This document shows positions 1 through 5,389 of a stretch of DNA of 7,947 nucleotides, piece by piece. The DNA is from Catenibacterium sp. co_0103 (lineage in GTDB: Bacteria; Bacillota_I; Bacilli_A; Erysipelotrichales; Coprobacillaceae), in the NCBI RefSeq assembly GCF_004168205.1, contig NZ_RCYB01000087.1, forward strand, positions 1-7,947. Direction: 5' to 3'. The notes under the pieces are model-generated. The model did no database searches. It saw only the letters and a list, made by a program, of their open reading frames with translations, and was not told where the DNA came from. The translations under genes and the position numbers were made by a program. Within the stretch, counting starts at the first letter, position 1. Each line of letters opens with the position of its first letter.

Positions 1-70
1 TATTGTTGGAATATTTCTGAGTGAACTGATAAAGAGAAGCTTTCTTAGGCTTTAATACTTTGTTTGACAT
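1..70 (-). CDS. N-terminal fragment of an unidentified ORF, possibly a transposase
   Basis: An ATG at 70-68 opens an uninterrupted frame that leaves the window after 23 complete codons. The visible protein begins MSNKVLKPKKASLYQF and is Lys-rich. A GGAGG SD (84-80) sits 9 nt upstream of the ATG, and a TATAAT box (107-102) lies a little further up with no clear -35. I do not recognise the family from these residues. Its place just inside the break in the C26 gene makes a transposase or other element-encoded protein the likeliest reading. This rests on context only, because no catalytic motif is visible. Confidence 0.45.
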   Translation of the reverse strand, partial: MSNKVLKPKKASLYQFTQKYSNN

Positions 71-140
71 ATGATTATACCTCCATCTAATTTCTAATCT
101 AATTATAGAACAGATGGGAAATTCATGTGTCCGGTTCAGC

Positions 141-172
141 TTCATGAACGCCGTTTAATCGGTGCTTATGAA
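141..172. repeat. Imperfect inverted repeat (hairpin) near the presumed element end
   Basis: Arms 141-153 and 160-172 flank a 6-nt AT-rich loop. They pair over 13 positions with two mismatches and one wobble. No T-run follows on either strand, so it does not look like a terminator. It lies about 35-65 nt inside the presumed junction, where subterminal hairpins or transposase-binding repeats of insertion sequences are often found. Its function is inferred only from position. Confidence 0.45.
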
Positions 173-206
173 ATTTAATTTTCACTAACCTGTGGTTTGT
201 GGGTAT

Positions 207-605
207 TCAAATACTTTTATATTCTGATGGTAAGTCCTGATATAATGTTCCACCACATAATACATTAAGTAACTGATGCCCTCTACATATTCCTAATATT
301 GGTTTATTTAAAGCATATACTTCTTTAAATAATTGACTTTCTAATGTGTCTCTATAAGGTGTTAAATCTCCACAATTTTCCTTCTTTTCTTCATGATAAT
401 AAGCAGGATCTATATCTGGTCCGCCAGTAAAAAGAAAACCATCAAAGTTCTCTGATAATTGTTTAATATCTTCTATATTTTCAATAAAAGGTAACATCAC
501 AGGAATACCTCCTGCATTCGCAATACCTTTCATATATCCTGGCAACATCCAATAACTCTCTTTTTTCTCATCAAATAAAGGCAATATTCCGATAATAGGT
601 TTCAT
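207..605 (-). pseudogene. Truncated peptidase C26 / gamma-glutamyl-GABA hydrolase (PuuD-like), N-terminal half
   Basis: The frame encodes 132 residues of a class I glutamine-amidotransferase-like hydrolase of the peptidase C26 family, whose members cleave gamma-glutamyl amides such as gamma-glutamyl-GABA in the cytosol. It opens MKPIIGILPL. The substrate-loop motif GGPDIDP is at residues 61-67, and the nucleophile elbow GICRGHQ at 105-111 contains the catalytic Cys107. The conserved GGTLYQDLPS stretch (118-127) follows, and the protein then ends at residue 132. Family members usually have about 230-250 residues, so the half carrying the catalytic His and Glu is missing and the product should be inactive. 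An AGGAG SD (619-615) sits 9 nt before the ATG. The gene has its own promoter just after the terminator of the patatin operon. The break coincides with a probable mobile-element end. The family call is secure, and the cause of truncation is inferred. Confidence 0.85.
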
Positions 606-625
606 ACGAATCAGCTCCTGAAACT

Positions 626-654
626 ATTATAAATAGTAAAAGAGTCTCTTTCAA
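626..654 (-). promoter_or_regulatory. Sigma-A-type promoter of the C26 gene, overlapping the upstream terminator
   Basis: On the minus strand, TTGAAA (654-649) and a perfect TATAAT (631-626) are separated by exactly 17 bp. The -35 lies in the loop and stem of the terminator at 641-662. Transcription would begin near 619, leaving a leader of about 14 nt that starts at the SD itself. Confidence 0.65.
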
Positions 655-662
655 GAGACTCT
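641..662 (-). terminator. Intrinsic terminator of the EIIB-ABC-patatin operon
   Basis: A perfect 10-bp inverted repeat (641-650 with 653-662) closes on a very small loop and is followed on the minus strand by a TTTTACTATTT tract. The stem includes part of the patatin stop codon (663-661), so the operon ends with no spare sequence. The T-run is short (four T, then interrupted), so readthrough into the C26 gene is possible. Confidence 0.75.
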
Positions 663-1506
663 ATTCATGACATATTGCCTTTATTTCTTCAAGATGTTCT
701 AAAGCAAGCGCATAACCATAATCATAGATTCTTTGAATCTTATCTAGATCTTTTTCCATAGAATCAATAATGACTTCTTCTGTTGGTCTTAATACAAGTG
801 CCTTGCCTTCTTTTTCTAGCTTATCAATATAGTCTAATGTTTCATTATAATTAATATGACGTGAAAGCAGGGCATCTTTAAGAAGCGGGTATTTACGAGA
901 CACAACCTTCGCTGCAAATTTAGTTGAAAAATTGAGTGTCTTCTTATAACCCTTTGGTCTAGTAAGAACAATCAAAAGCTTCTTATTACCATCTTCTATT
1001 GCTTTCTTTACAGGAATAGAATCTGCAATACCACCATCAAAATATTCATTCTCACCTATCTTGATTGCAGGAAATACGATAGGAATAGCACATGTTGCCT
1101 TTAACACTGTACAATGACGATCTATTTTATGACCATCTATATATTCTGCTTTTCCTGTATTCGCATTTGTAACACCTACAAGTACTTTTGTATGAGACTT
1201 ATAAAATGTATCATAATCAAAAGGATTAAGTTCATTAGACATTGTTTCATAGGCAAACTTTAAACCAAATAAAGAATGATCCGTCTTATAGTTTCTAAGA
1301 CCAATATAACGAGGATCATGACGATACGTTTTTAGTATCTCAAGATTTCTTCTAGGCTGTTTTGATACATAAGAAACACCATCAGTGATTCCTGCACTTA
1401 CACCTATACAATAATCAAACATAATATCATAATCATTCAAACAATCCATAATACCACATGAAAAGATTGGTCTAAATGTACCACCTTCTAAAACAATTCC
1501 ACTCAT
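661..1506 (-). CDS. Patatin-like phospholipase family protein (YjjU/RssA-like serine hydrolase)
   Basis: This 281-residue protein belongs to the patatin-like lipid acyl hydrolases, which use a Ser-Asp dyad. The oxyanion-loop region EGGTFRP is at residues 7-13, the nucleophile elbow GVSAG at 35-39 (Ser37), and the catalytic DGG at 157-159 (Asp157). All the core elements of an active enzyme are therefore present. The oxyanion loop is a GGxxR variant rather than the common GGGxRG. There is no signal peptide or membrane segment, so it should be cytosolic or peripheral at the inner face of the membrane. I chose the ATG at 1506-1504 because it sits just after a GAGGGG SD and opens directly into the first beta strand. 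An in-frame ATG at 1554 would overlap the ABC ATPase gene by 44 nt and add a tail outside the domain. Only 4 nt separate this start from the ATPase stop, which suggests translational coupling. It is the last gene of the four-gene operon. The true substrate is unknown. Confidence 0.88.
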   Translation of the reverse strand: MSGIVLEGGTFRPIFSCGIMDCLNDYDIMFDYCIGVSAGITDGVSYVSKQPRRNLEILKTYRHDPRYIGLRNYKTDHSLFGLKFAYETMSNELNPFDYDTFYKSHTKVLVGVTNANTGKAEYIDGHKIDRHCTVLKATCAIPIVFPAIKIGENEYFDGGIADSIPVKKAIEDGNKKLLIVLTRPKGYKKTLNFSTKFAAKVVSRKYPLLKDALLSRHINYNETLDYIDKLEKEGKALVLRPTEEVIIDSMEKDLDKIQRIYDYGYALALEHLEEIKAICHE

Positions 1507-1510
1507 ATAC

Positions 1511-2281
1511 TTATTCCCCCTCAAATAAAGACATTGACTCTGCTGAGTTAACATCTACTATTTTATGGAAATACTCCTTCTGTGTCAAATCCCCCTTCAC
1601 GACTTGCTTTGCAATGACACCATCTTTAATGTAAAGCAGTTTCTGAGAATAACTGGCAATCATTGGATCATGAGTCACCATAAGTATAGAAACACCATCT
1701 TGATCATTGAGTTCTTTGAATATTTCTAATATTTCATGTGATGTATGGGAGTCTAAGTTACCTGTTGGTTCATCCGCTACAATAAGTTTAGGATGAGTGA
1801 CAAGGGCACGACAGATGGCTGCACGCTGTCTTTGCCCTCCTGAACATTCATTAGGATACTTATGAAGTAATGAATCGATAGATAAACATGACGCTGTTTC
1901 TTTAACTCTTGTTTCTATTTCTTCCTGTGGCAAATTCGCAAGAGAAAGAGGAACTGCGATATTTTCAAGAATAGTGAGAGAATCTAATAAGTTGAATTCC
2001 TGGAAGATGAATCCAAGGTTCTCATAACGAAACTTACCTATTTCATTTTCACCCATACTTCTTACTTCAGTATCATTGATATAAACCTTCCCTTTTGTAG
2101 GAATATCTATTGTAGATAGATTATTAATAAAAGTTGATTTACCTGCACCACTTGGTCCCATGACACAGATGAATTCTCCTTCATTCATAGTCATAGAGAC
2201 ACCATGTAATGCTTCAAAGGTATGGCTTGTACCAATACCATATATTTTAGTTATATTTTTCGCAACTAGTATTTCACTCAT
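1511..2281 (-). CDS. ABC transporter ATP-binding protein, BceA/MacB-type
   Basis: This 256-residue nucleotide-binding subunit has a full set of motifs: Walker A GPSGAGKST (42-50), Q-loop Gln94, signature CSGGQ (146-150), Walker B LIVADE (166-171) followed by PTGNLDS, and the H-loop His204 in MVTHD. The GNLD context after Walker B and the LGFIFQ Q-loop are typical of the MacB/LolD/BceA group, which couples ATP hydrolysis to FtsX-type permeases. BceA-type members export or detoxify antimicrobial peptides or free their lipid targets. It is encoded directly after its permease with an ATGA overlap (the permease TGA at 2280-2278 shares bases with this ATG at 2281-2279), preceded by a GGGGAAG SD. 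No two-component system gene, the usual partner of Bce modules, lies beside it. The subfamily call is firm, but the substrate is not known. Confidence 0.92.
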   Translation of the reverse strand: MSEILVAKNITKIYGIGTSHTFEALHGVSMTMNEGEFICVMGPSGAGKSTFINNLSTIDIPTKGKVYINDTEVRSMGENEIGKFRYENLGFIFQEFNLLDSLTILENIAVPLSLANLPQEEIETRVKETASCLSIDSLLHKYPNECSGGQRQRAAICRALVTHPKLIVADEPTGNLDSHTSHEILEIFKELNDQDGVSILMVTHDPMIASYSQKLLYIKDGVIAKQVVKGDLTQKEYFHKIVDVNSAESMSLFEGE

Positions 2282-3561
2282 AGTACTTCCCCTATTTCTG
2301 TATAAACATTCTTCATATAAATATAATAAGTAATCACTGCAAGAATCATCTGTGGAATGATATCCACACCAAACAACATAATAATAAGCCCTAAAGTATC
2401 CGGTGTATGCATATAAACCTGAACCATGACAATTGCAAGATAAACAATAGGTATTAAAACAAGTAATGCATAGAAGAGAATCACTTCCTTCTTAATATAA
2501 GAAGCAATCTTCTTTCTTGTGCATCCTATCTTATAAAGATTACTAAAGGCTTTTACTCTTTTCATAGTTTCTGCAGCATATTTATACATAATTGTGATAG
2601 ATAATAAGATTGTCATCACAATGTAAGCAATAATAGCAGTCATATATTCTCTTGGTGAATTTTTCTGAGCTATGATCATAGCACTCATACAAACATTTGT
2701 GACAACATAAACAAGAATAAGAGCACCTGAATTAGTCAAAGAAGTAGATAAATGACTTAAAGAAACGAGGTCTAAAGTATTTCCTAAACGTTGACTCTTG
2801 ATTTTTCTAAGTATTTCTGGGATTGATTGCGATAATACATAAGCCGCTCCTATTCCACCTACAAAACAAGGGAATACAAATCCAGTTGGACTATAAGAAG
2901 TCGTAACTAATAAAATAATCGCAAATATATAAATGAATGGCGGAAGATAAGAAGGTAATTTCTTATCCACAACCTTTTCATGAGATTCATGTAAGAGTGT
3001 CTGGATATCATGGCGGTAAACAAAGCCTGAATCTCCTAGAATAGTTACAAAGAAAAGAATCGCAATAGTCATAAGTGTATCTGTATAGGCACGCATAGGA
3101 ATCATGAAGATAGAATTATGAATATGCATGGAGTGATACATGATTGAATTCACTCCTACTGCCCCTGCCATACCAATCAAATAACCAATAGGTAATGCAA
3201 TTAAAGAGATAATGATTTCCTGATAAAATAAATAGAGTGTTGAATCAAAAAAACTGCTGCCACTCATCGCAAGAATCGCAAATTCTTTTGTCTTATGTGT
3301 ACAAAAGAATGAGTTAGCATAAACCATCATTAAACCACAAAAAATTATAACGACAAATGCGATAATACTTGATAATGGAACACTGACCTGTGAAAAAGAT
3401 CCACCACTTGCAGCTGCTGTTTGATCCATTAACGTATCATTGTTAATAATATTAAAGAAGACAAATGATACAAAGACAGTAAAAAGAACCGTAATACCAT
3501 AGGATATAGCCTGTTTCCTTTCACGTTTCAACATCTTACAGGCAAATTTAAATGTCCCCAT
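2278..3561 (-). CDS. FtsX/BceB-like ABC transporter permease lacking the large extracellular domain
   Basis: This is a 427-residue integral membrane protein. By eye there are about ten hydrophobic segments, near residues 20-39, 63-83, 113-137, 161-178, 206-222, 226-245, 279-297, 306-327, 360-382 and 391-414. FtsX-like cytoplasmic helices follow the pattern seen at KTKEFAILAMSGSS (90-103) and again at KAFSNLYKIGCTRKKI (337-352). Ten segments with the paired FtsX repeats match BceB-type permeases. Those proteins usually have about 600-670 residues because of a domain of roughly 200 residues between segments 7 and 8, whereas here that loop is only about 10 residues. The start chosen is the ATG at 3561, which has GGAGG (3574-3570) 8 nt upstream. 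An ATG at 3576 overlaps that SD and is rejected. The first 14 nt overlap the end of the EIIB-like gene, and the last 4 overlap the ATPase gene. Its partner is the neighbouring ATPase, and its cargo is unknown. Confidence 0.85.
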   Translation of the reverse strand: MGTFKFACKMLKRERKQAISYGITVLFTVFVSFVFFNIINNDTLMDQTAAASGGSFSQVSVPLSSIIAFVVIIFCGLMMVYANSFFCTHKTKEFAILAMSGSSFFDSTLYLFYQEIIISLIALPIGYLIGMAGAVGVNSIMYHSMHIHNSIFMIPMRAYTDTLMTIAILFFVTILGDSGFVYRHDIQTLLHESHEKVVDKKLPSYLPPFIYIFAIILLVTTSYSPTGFVFPCFVGGIGAAYVLSQSIPEILRKIKSQRLGNTLDLVSLSHLSTSLTNSGALILVYVVTNVCMSAMIIAQKNSPREYMTAIIAYIVMTILLSITIMYKYAAETMKRVKAFSNLYKIGCTRKKIASYIKKEVILFYALLVLIPIVYLAIVMVQVYMHTPDTLGLIIMLFGVDIIPQMILAVITYYIYMKNVYTEIGEVL

Positions 3562-3973
3562 GATTTTTACCTCCATGTGTATGGCGATAAGAGTTAATAC
3601 GTGTCACTCTTAAGATATTTTCTTCTCCAGGAAAATAAACTGGATTCTGTTTTGTTTGTTTATAGATGTCTATGACTCCTTTCGCATCATCTACAATTTC
3701 AGTAAGTTTCATCAAGCCATACATTCTAGGAGGAAGAACATATAAAGGTACACCTGTATCCTTAAAGTGCAACTTAATTTCCATAAGCAGGTGTGGACAG
3801 CACATCACTACATCATATTGATCAATAACTTCGTGCATCAAGCTAAAGGGTGAGAAATCAATCTGTACTTGATTCTCTAAATGATTTTCTTTGATTTGTT
3901 TCTGCATACGTGTAGTGACATAGCTTGATGAGAAGCCACCCCCACAACAGATTAATATTTTTAATAGATTCAT
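3548..3973 (-). CDS. Orphan PTS EIIB-like protein (lactose/cellobiose family) with a C-terminal extension
   Basis: This 141-residue cytosolic protein begins with a beta strand and P-loop, LKILICCGGGFSSSY (3-18 region). This matches the phosphoryl-accepting loop of EIIB of the lactose/chitobiose/cellobiose PTS family, C-x-x-G-x-S-x-S, with Cys10 as the expected phospho-cysteine. A second strand, VVMCCPHL (55-62), and the VPLYVLPPRMYG stretch (76-87) complete the fold over about 105 residues. The last 35 or so residues (YFPGEENILRVTRINSYRH and a His/Gly-rich end) go beyond the usual EIIB of about 100 residues. No IIA or IIC gene is nearby. The gene heads the operon and overlaps the ABC permease by 14 nt. 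There is no SD before the ATG, and a TATAAT box ends 7 nt upstream, which suggests a leaderless transcript. It could be a regulator phosphorylated by a PTS elsewhere, or an EIIB-fold protein with another job. Confidence 0.8.
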   Translation of the reverse strand: MNLLKILICCGGGFSSSYVTTRMQKQIKENHLENQVQIDFSPFSLMHEVIDQYDVVMCCPHLLMEIKLHFKDTGVPLYVLPPRMYGLMKLTEIVDDAKGVIDIYKQTKQNPVYFPGEENILRVTRINSYRHTHGGKNHGDI

Positions 3974-3980
3974 GGTGTAT

Positions 3981-3986
3981 ATTATA
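3981..3986 (-). promoter_or_regulatory. -10 box of the EIIB-ABC-patatin operon, placed for a leaderless start
   Basis: A perfect TATAAT lies 7 nt upstream of the EIIB ATG on the minus strand, directly downstream of the rplT terminator. No good -35 is found at 16-18 bp spacing (the best hexamers match only about 2 of 6 positions), so activation by a regulator or a second promoter is possible. Confidence 0.5.
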
Positions 3987-4026
3987 TAAGATTATTTCAT
4001 AGCACACTATTAATTTTCTGAACGTG

Positions 4027-4052
4027 AAAAAAAGTGCCATCTCTGGCACTTT
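4027..4052 (-). terminator. Intrinsic terminator after rplT
   Basis: An inverted repeat of 8-9 bp with core AGTGCCA/TGGCACT and a 4-nt loop is followed on the minus strand by seven T (4033-4027). It begins 4-5 nt after the rplT stop codon and separates the translation operon from the EIIB-led operon. Confidence 0.9.
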
Positions 4053-4055
4053 AGA

Positions 4056-4415
4056 TTACTTTGCTAACTGTTCTTTAGCTAAATCAGTTAAAGCCTTGAA
4101 ACCTTCAGGATCAGCAATTGCGATTTCTGAAAGCATCTTTCTGTTAACGTTAACTTCTGCAAGTTTTAAACCGTGCATGAAAGTTGAATATGACATATCG
4201 TTCATTCTGCAAGCAGCGTTGATACGTGCAATCCAAAGCTTTCTCATTTCTCTCTTTAACTGTCTTCTATCTCTGTAAGCATACTTTAAAGAATGCATTA
4301 CCTGTTCATGAGCTGTTTTATATAAAGCATGTTTGCTACCGAAGTAACCTTTAGCTAGCTTTAATGTCTTTTTTCTTCTGCGTCTAGTTGTAAATCCGCC
4401 TTTTACTCTTGCCAT
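4056..4415 (-). CDS. rplT: 50S ribosomal protein L20
   Basis: The protein has 119 residues, the normal length for bacterial L20. It opens [22 protein letters not shown], the basic N-terminal extension that threads into 23S rRNA. The conserved [38 protein letters not shown] and [11 protein letters not shown] stretches follow in order. L20 is an early assembly protein of the large subunit, and in Firmicutes and E. coli it represses its own operon. An AGGAGG SD sits 8 nt before the ATG. It is the last of the three operon genes, 27 nt after rpmI, and a strong terminator follows. Identification is certain. Confidence 0.98.
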   Translation of the reverse strand: MARVKGGFTTRRRRKKTLKLAKGYFGSKHALYKTAHEQVMHSLKYAYRDRRQLKREMRKLWIARINAACRMNDMSYSTFMHGLKLAEVNVNRKMLSEIAIADPEGFKALTDLAKEQLAK

Positions 4416-4442
4416 GTGTATATCCTCCTTAAAATTAACCTA

Positions 4443-4631
4443 TTAGATACGAGACTTGATTCTCTTGTAATCTGATGGGTGTACTAATGTTGACTTAGCG
4501 AGATGCTTTTTCTGTTTATGTGTCTTATTATGTGATAAGTGAGATACGTATGCATGGCCTCTCTTTAATTTACCACTTGCTGTTTTCTTTAAGCGTTTCT
4601 TAAGACCGCTATGTGTTTTCATTTTTGGCAT
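4443..4631 (-). CDS. rpmI: 50S ribosomal protein L35
   Basis: A 62-residue, very basic protein that opens [24 protein letters not shown] and carries the conserved [16 protein letters not shown] centre of L35. It is slightly shorter than the 64-66 residues common in the family, and the shortfall appears to be at the C-terminus. It is a small late-binding large-subunit protein. An AGGAGG SD lies 9 nt before the ATG and just behind the infC stop codon (18 nt between the two genes), so the pair is probably translated in a coupled way. Its place between infC and rplT is the standard bacterial order. Confidence 0.97.
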   Translation of the reverse strand: MPKMKTHSGLKKRLKKTASGKLKRGHAYVSHLSHNKTHKQKKHLAKSTLVHPSDYKRIKSRI

Positions 4632-4649
4632 GATAAGTTTCCTCCTATT

Positions 4650-5192
4650 TTACTTTGCTTTTTTAGGTGCGAGCATTGCTGTCAATGTTCTTCCTTCTAG
4701 TTTAGCTGGCTTTTCAACGACGCAATATTCAGAACATTCCGCAATAAAATCGTCCATAATCTTCTGTCCAAGATCAACATGAGCCATCTGTCTTCCTCTG
4801 AAACGAATTGCTACCTTGACTTTATCGCCATCCTGTAACCATTTCAAAGTACGTTTAAGCTTCACGTTCTTATCGTGTACATCGATTGTTGGAGATAACT
4901 GCGTCTCCTTGATCGCAACAACTTTTGAATTCTTCTTCATTTCTTTTTGTTTCTTCTGCTGCTCGAAACGATACTTTCCGTAATCCATGATACGACATAC
5001 CGCTGGCTTTGCCTTAGGAGCAACACAAACTAGATCAAGTCCTGCATCATAAGCACGATTCATTGCGTCTCTCTTGCTCATAACGCCTAACTGTTCTCCA
5101 TTCTGATCAATAACCAATACTTCCTTAAAACGAATGTTTTCGTTAATTGGATCTTCCTTCTTTACTGGTTTTGTTCTATCATAACGTCTAAT
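4650..5192 (-). CDS. infC: Translation initiation factor IF-3, AUU start
   Basis: IF3 binds the 30S subunit, keeps it from joining 50S early, and checks the start codon-initiator tRNA pairing. With the start chosen here the protein has 180 residues. The N-terminal domain opens at PINENIRFKEV (15-25), the linker helix runs from about residue 67 (RIMDYGKYRFEQQKK), and the C-terminal domain contains FRGRQMAH (131-138) and ends AMLAPKKAK. The start is an ATT at 5192-5190. A consensus GGAGGT SD (5205-5200) sits exactly 7 nt upstream of it. The only standard start nearby is an in-frame GTG at 5201-5199, which overlaps that SD and cannot use it. AUU starts on infC are known from E. coli and B. subtilis and make the gene sensitive to IF3 level, since IF3 rejects non-standard starts. 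The gene leads the infC-rpmI-rplT operon behind an attenuator leader. Confidence 0.95.
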   Translation of the reverse strand: MRRYDRTKPVKKEDPINENIRFKEVLVIDQNGEQLGVMSKRDAMNRAYDAGLDLVCVAPKAKPAVCRIMDYGKYRFEQQKKQKEMKKNSKVVAIKETQLSPTIDVHDKNVKLKRTLKWLQDGDKVKVAIRFRGRQMAHVDLGQKIMDDFIAECSEYCVVEKPAKLEGRTLTAMLAPKKAK

Positions 5193-5199
5193 AAAAGCC

Positions 5200-5205
5200 A
5201 CCTCC
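5200..5205 (-). promoter_or_regulatory. infC Shine-Dalgarno sequence that fixes the AUU start
   Basis: GGAGGT is followed by a 7-nt spacer (GGCTTTT) and then ATT at 5192. The GTG at 5201-5199 begins inside this SD, leaving no spacer for it. Confidence 0.9.
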
Positions 5206-5221
5206 GCTTACTTCATATTAA

Positions 5222-5250
5222 ATAAAAAGTGAGCGTACTAGCGCCCACTT
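5222..5250 (-). terminator. Attenuator terminator inside the infC leader
   Basis: Arms 5227-5235 and 5242-5250 form a 9-bp stem with one G-U pair and a 6-nt loop, followed on the minus strand by TTTTTATTT. It lies about 30 nt upstream of the infC start, so transcription of the whole operon depends on whether this stem forms. Confidence 0.85.
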
Positions 5251-5341
5251 ATCGTTAGAGTTTAATCTAGTGACATTGGCCCATTGACTGTATCAATCGG
5301 GCGAGAAGTAGGCACTTCTTCTTTCCACTTTTTACCTGTTC

Positions 5342-5370
5342 ATCTTACCCAATATACAGGTGTTTGTCAA
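5342..5370 (-). promoter_or_regulatory. Promoter of the infC-rpmI-rplT operon
   Basis: A perfect TTGACA -35 (5370-5365) and a TAAGAT -10 (5347-5342, five of six consensus bases) are separated by exactly 17 bp. Transcription should begin near 5335. The promoter starts about 20 nt after the stop codon of the upstream membrane-protein gene, and no terminator is seen between them. Confidence 0.85.
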
Positions 5371-5389
5371 TAACTTTTTTTAATTTATT

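Larger units (their letters stand above)
1..209 (-). mobile_element. Probable end of an inserted mobile element disrupting the C26 peptidase gene
   Basis: The C26 peptidase reading frame stops abruptly at about 207-209, in the middle of its conserved domain. The sequence beyond this point does not continue the protein. Instead it holds about 135 nt of non-coding DNA with an imperfect 13-bp hairpin (141-172), a promoter-like box and a well-spaced SD, and then a new ORF that runs off the window edge. This is the layout of an insertion-sequence end, with subterminal structure followed by a transposase start. Only one end is visible, so terminal inverted repeats and a target duplication cannot be tested. 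The exact junction may lie a few bases either side of 209. The family is not identified, and a simple deletion or rearrangement junction is the alternative. Confidence 0.5.
5193..5335 (-). ncRNA. infC operon leader RNA, L20-leader type attenuator
   Basis: The untranslated leader is about 140 nt and contains three visible hairpins. The first is near 5304-5319 (AGAAGT/ACTTCT, small loop). The second is at 5279-5302 (GCCC plus ATTGA paired with TCAAT plus GGGC, one bulged base, 5-nt loop). The third is a terminator at 5227-5250. The CGCCC at 5303-5299 in the second hairpin is also complementary to GGGCG at 5246-5242 in the terminator's 5' arm, so the two structures can compete. A further CACT (5272-5269) can pair with the AGTG of the same arm around a small TAGA/TCTA hairpin. 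This is the layout of the L20 leader known upstream of infC in Firmicutes, in which excess L20 favours termination. The family match is from gene context and visible pairing, since no covariance search was run. Confidence 0.75.

Noticed and set aside
2..54. Plus-strand frame ending at a TAA near 52-54, as a possible gene end
   Set aside because: It is only 17 codons and unrecognised, and it opposes a minus-strand ORF with a good SD and start.
1507..1554. Longer patatin start at ATG 1554
   Set aside because: It would overlap the ATPase gene by 44 nt and add 16 residues before the first beta strand. The ATG at 1506 has its own SD.
3562..3576. Longer permease start at ATG 3576
   Set aside because: It overlaps the GGAGG sequence that serves the ATG at 3561.
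3858..4049. 63-codon open frame on the minus strand
   Set aside because: It lies over the EIIB-like start and the rplT terminator in another frame, with no SD or family resemblance.
4024..4278. 84-codon open frame on the plus strand
   Set aside because: It is antisense to rplT and its terminator. It is an open-frame shadow of a certain gene.
5193..5201. In-frame GTG start for infC at 5201
   Set aside because: The GTG overlaps the GGAGGT Shine-Dalgarno sequence and has no spacer, whereas the ATT at 5192 has ideal 7-nt spacing and AUU starts are classical for infC.
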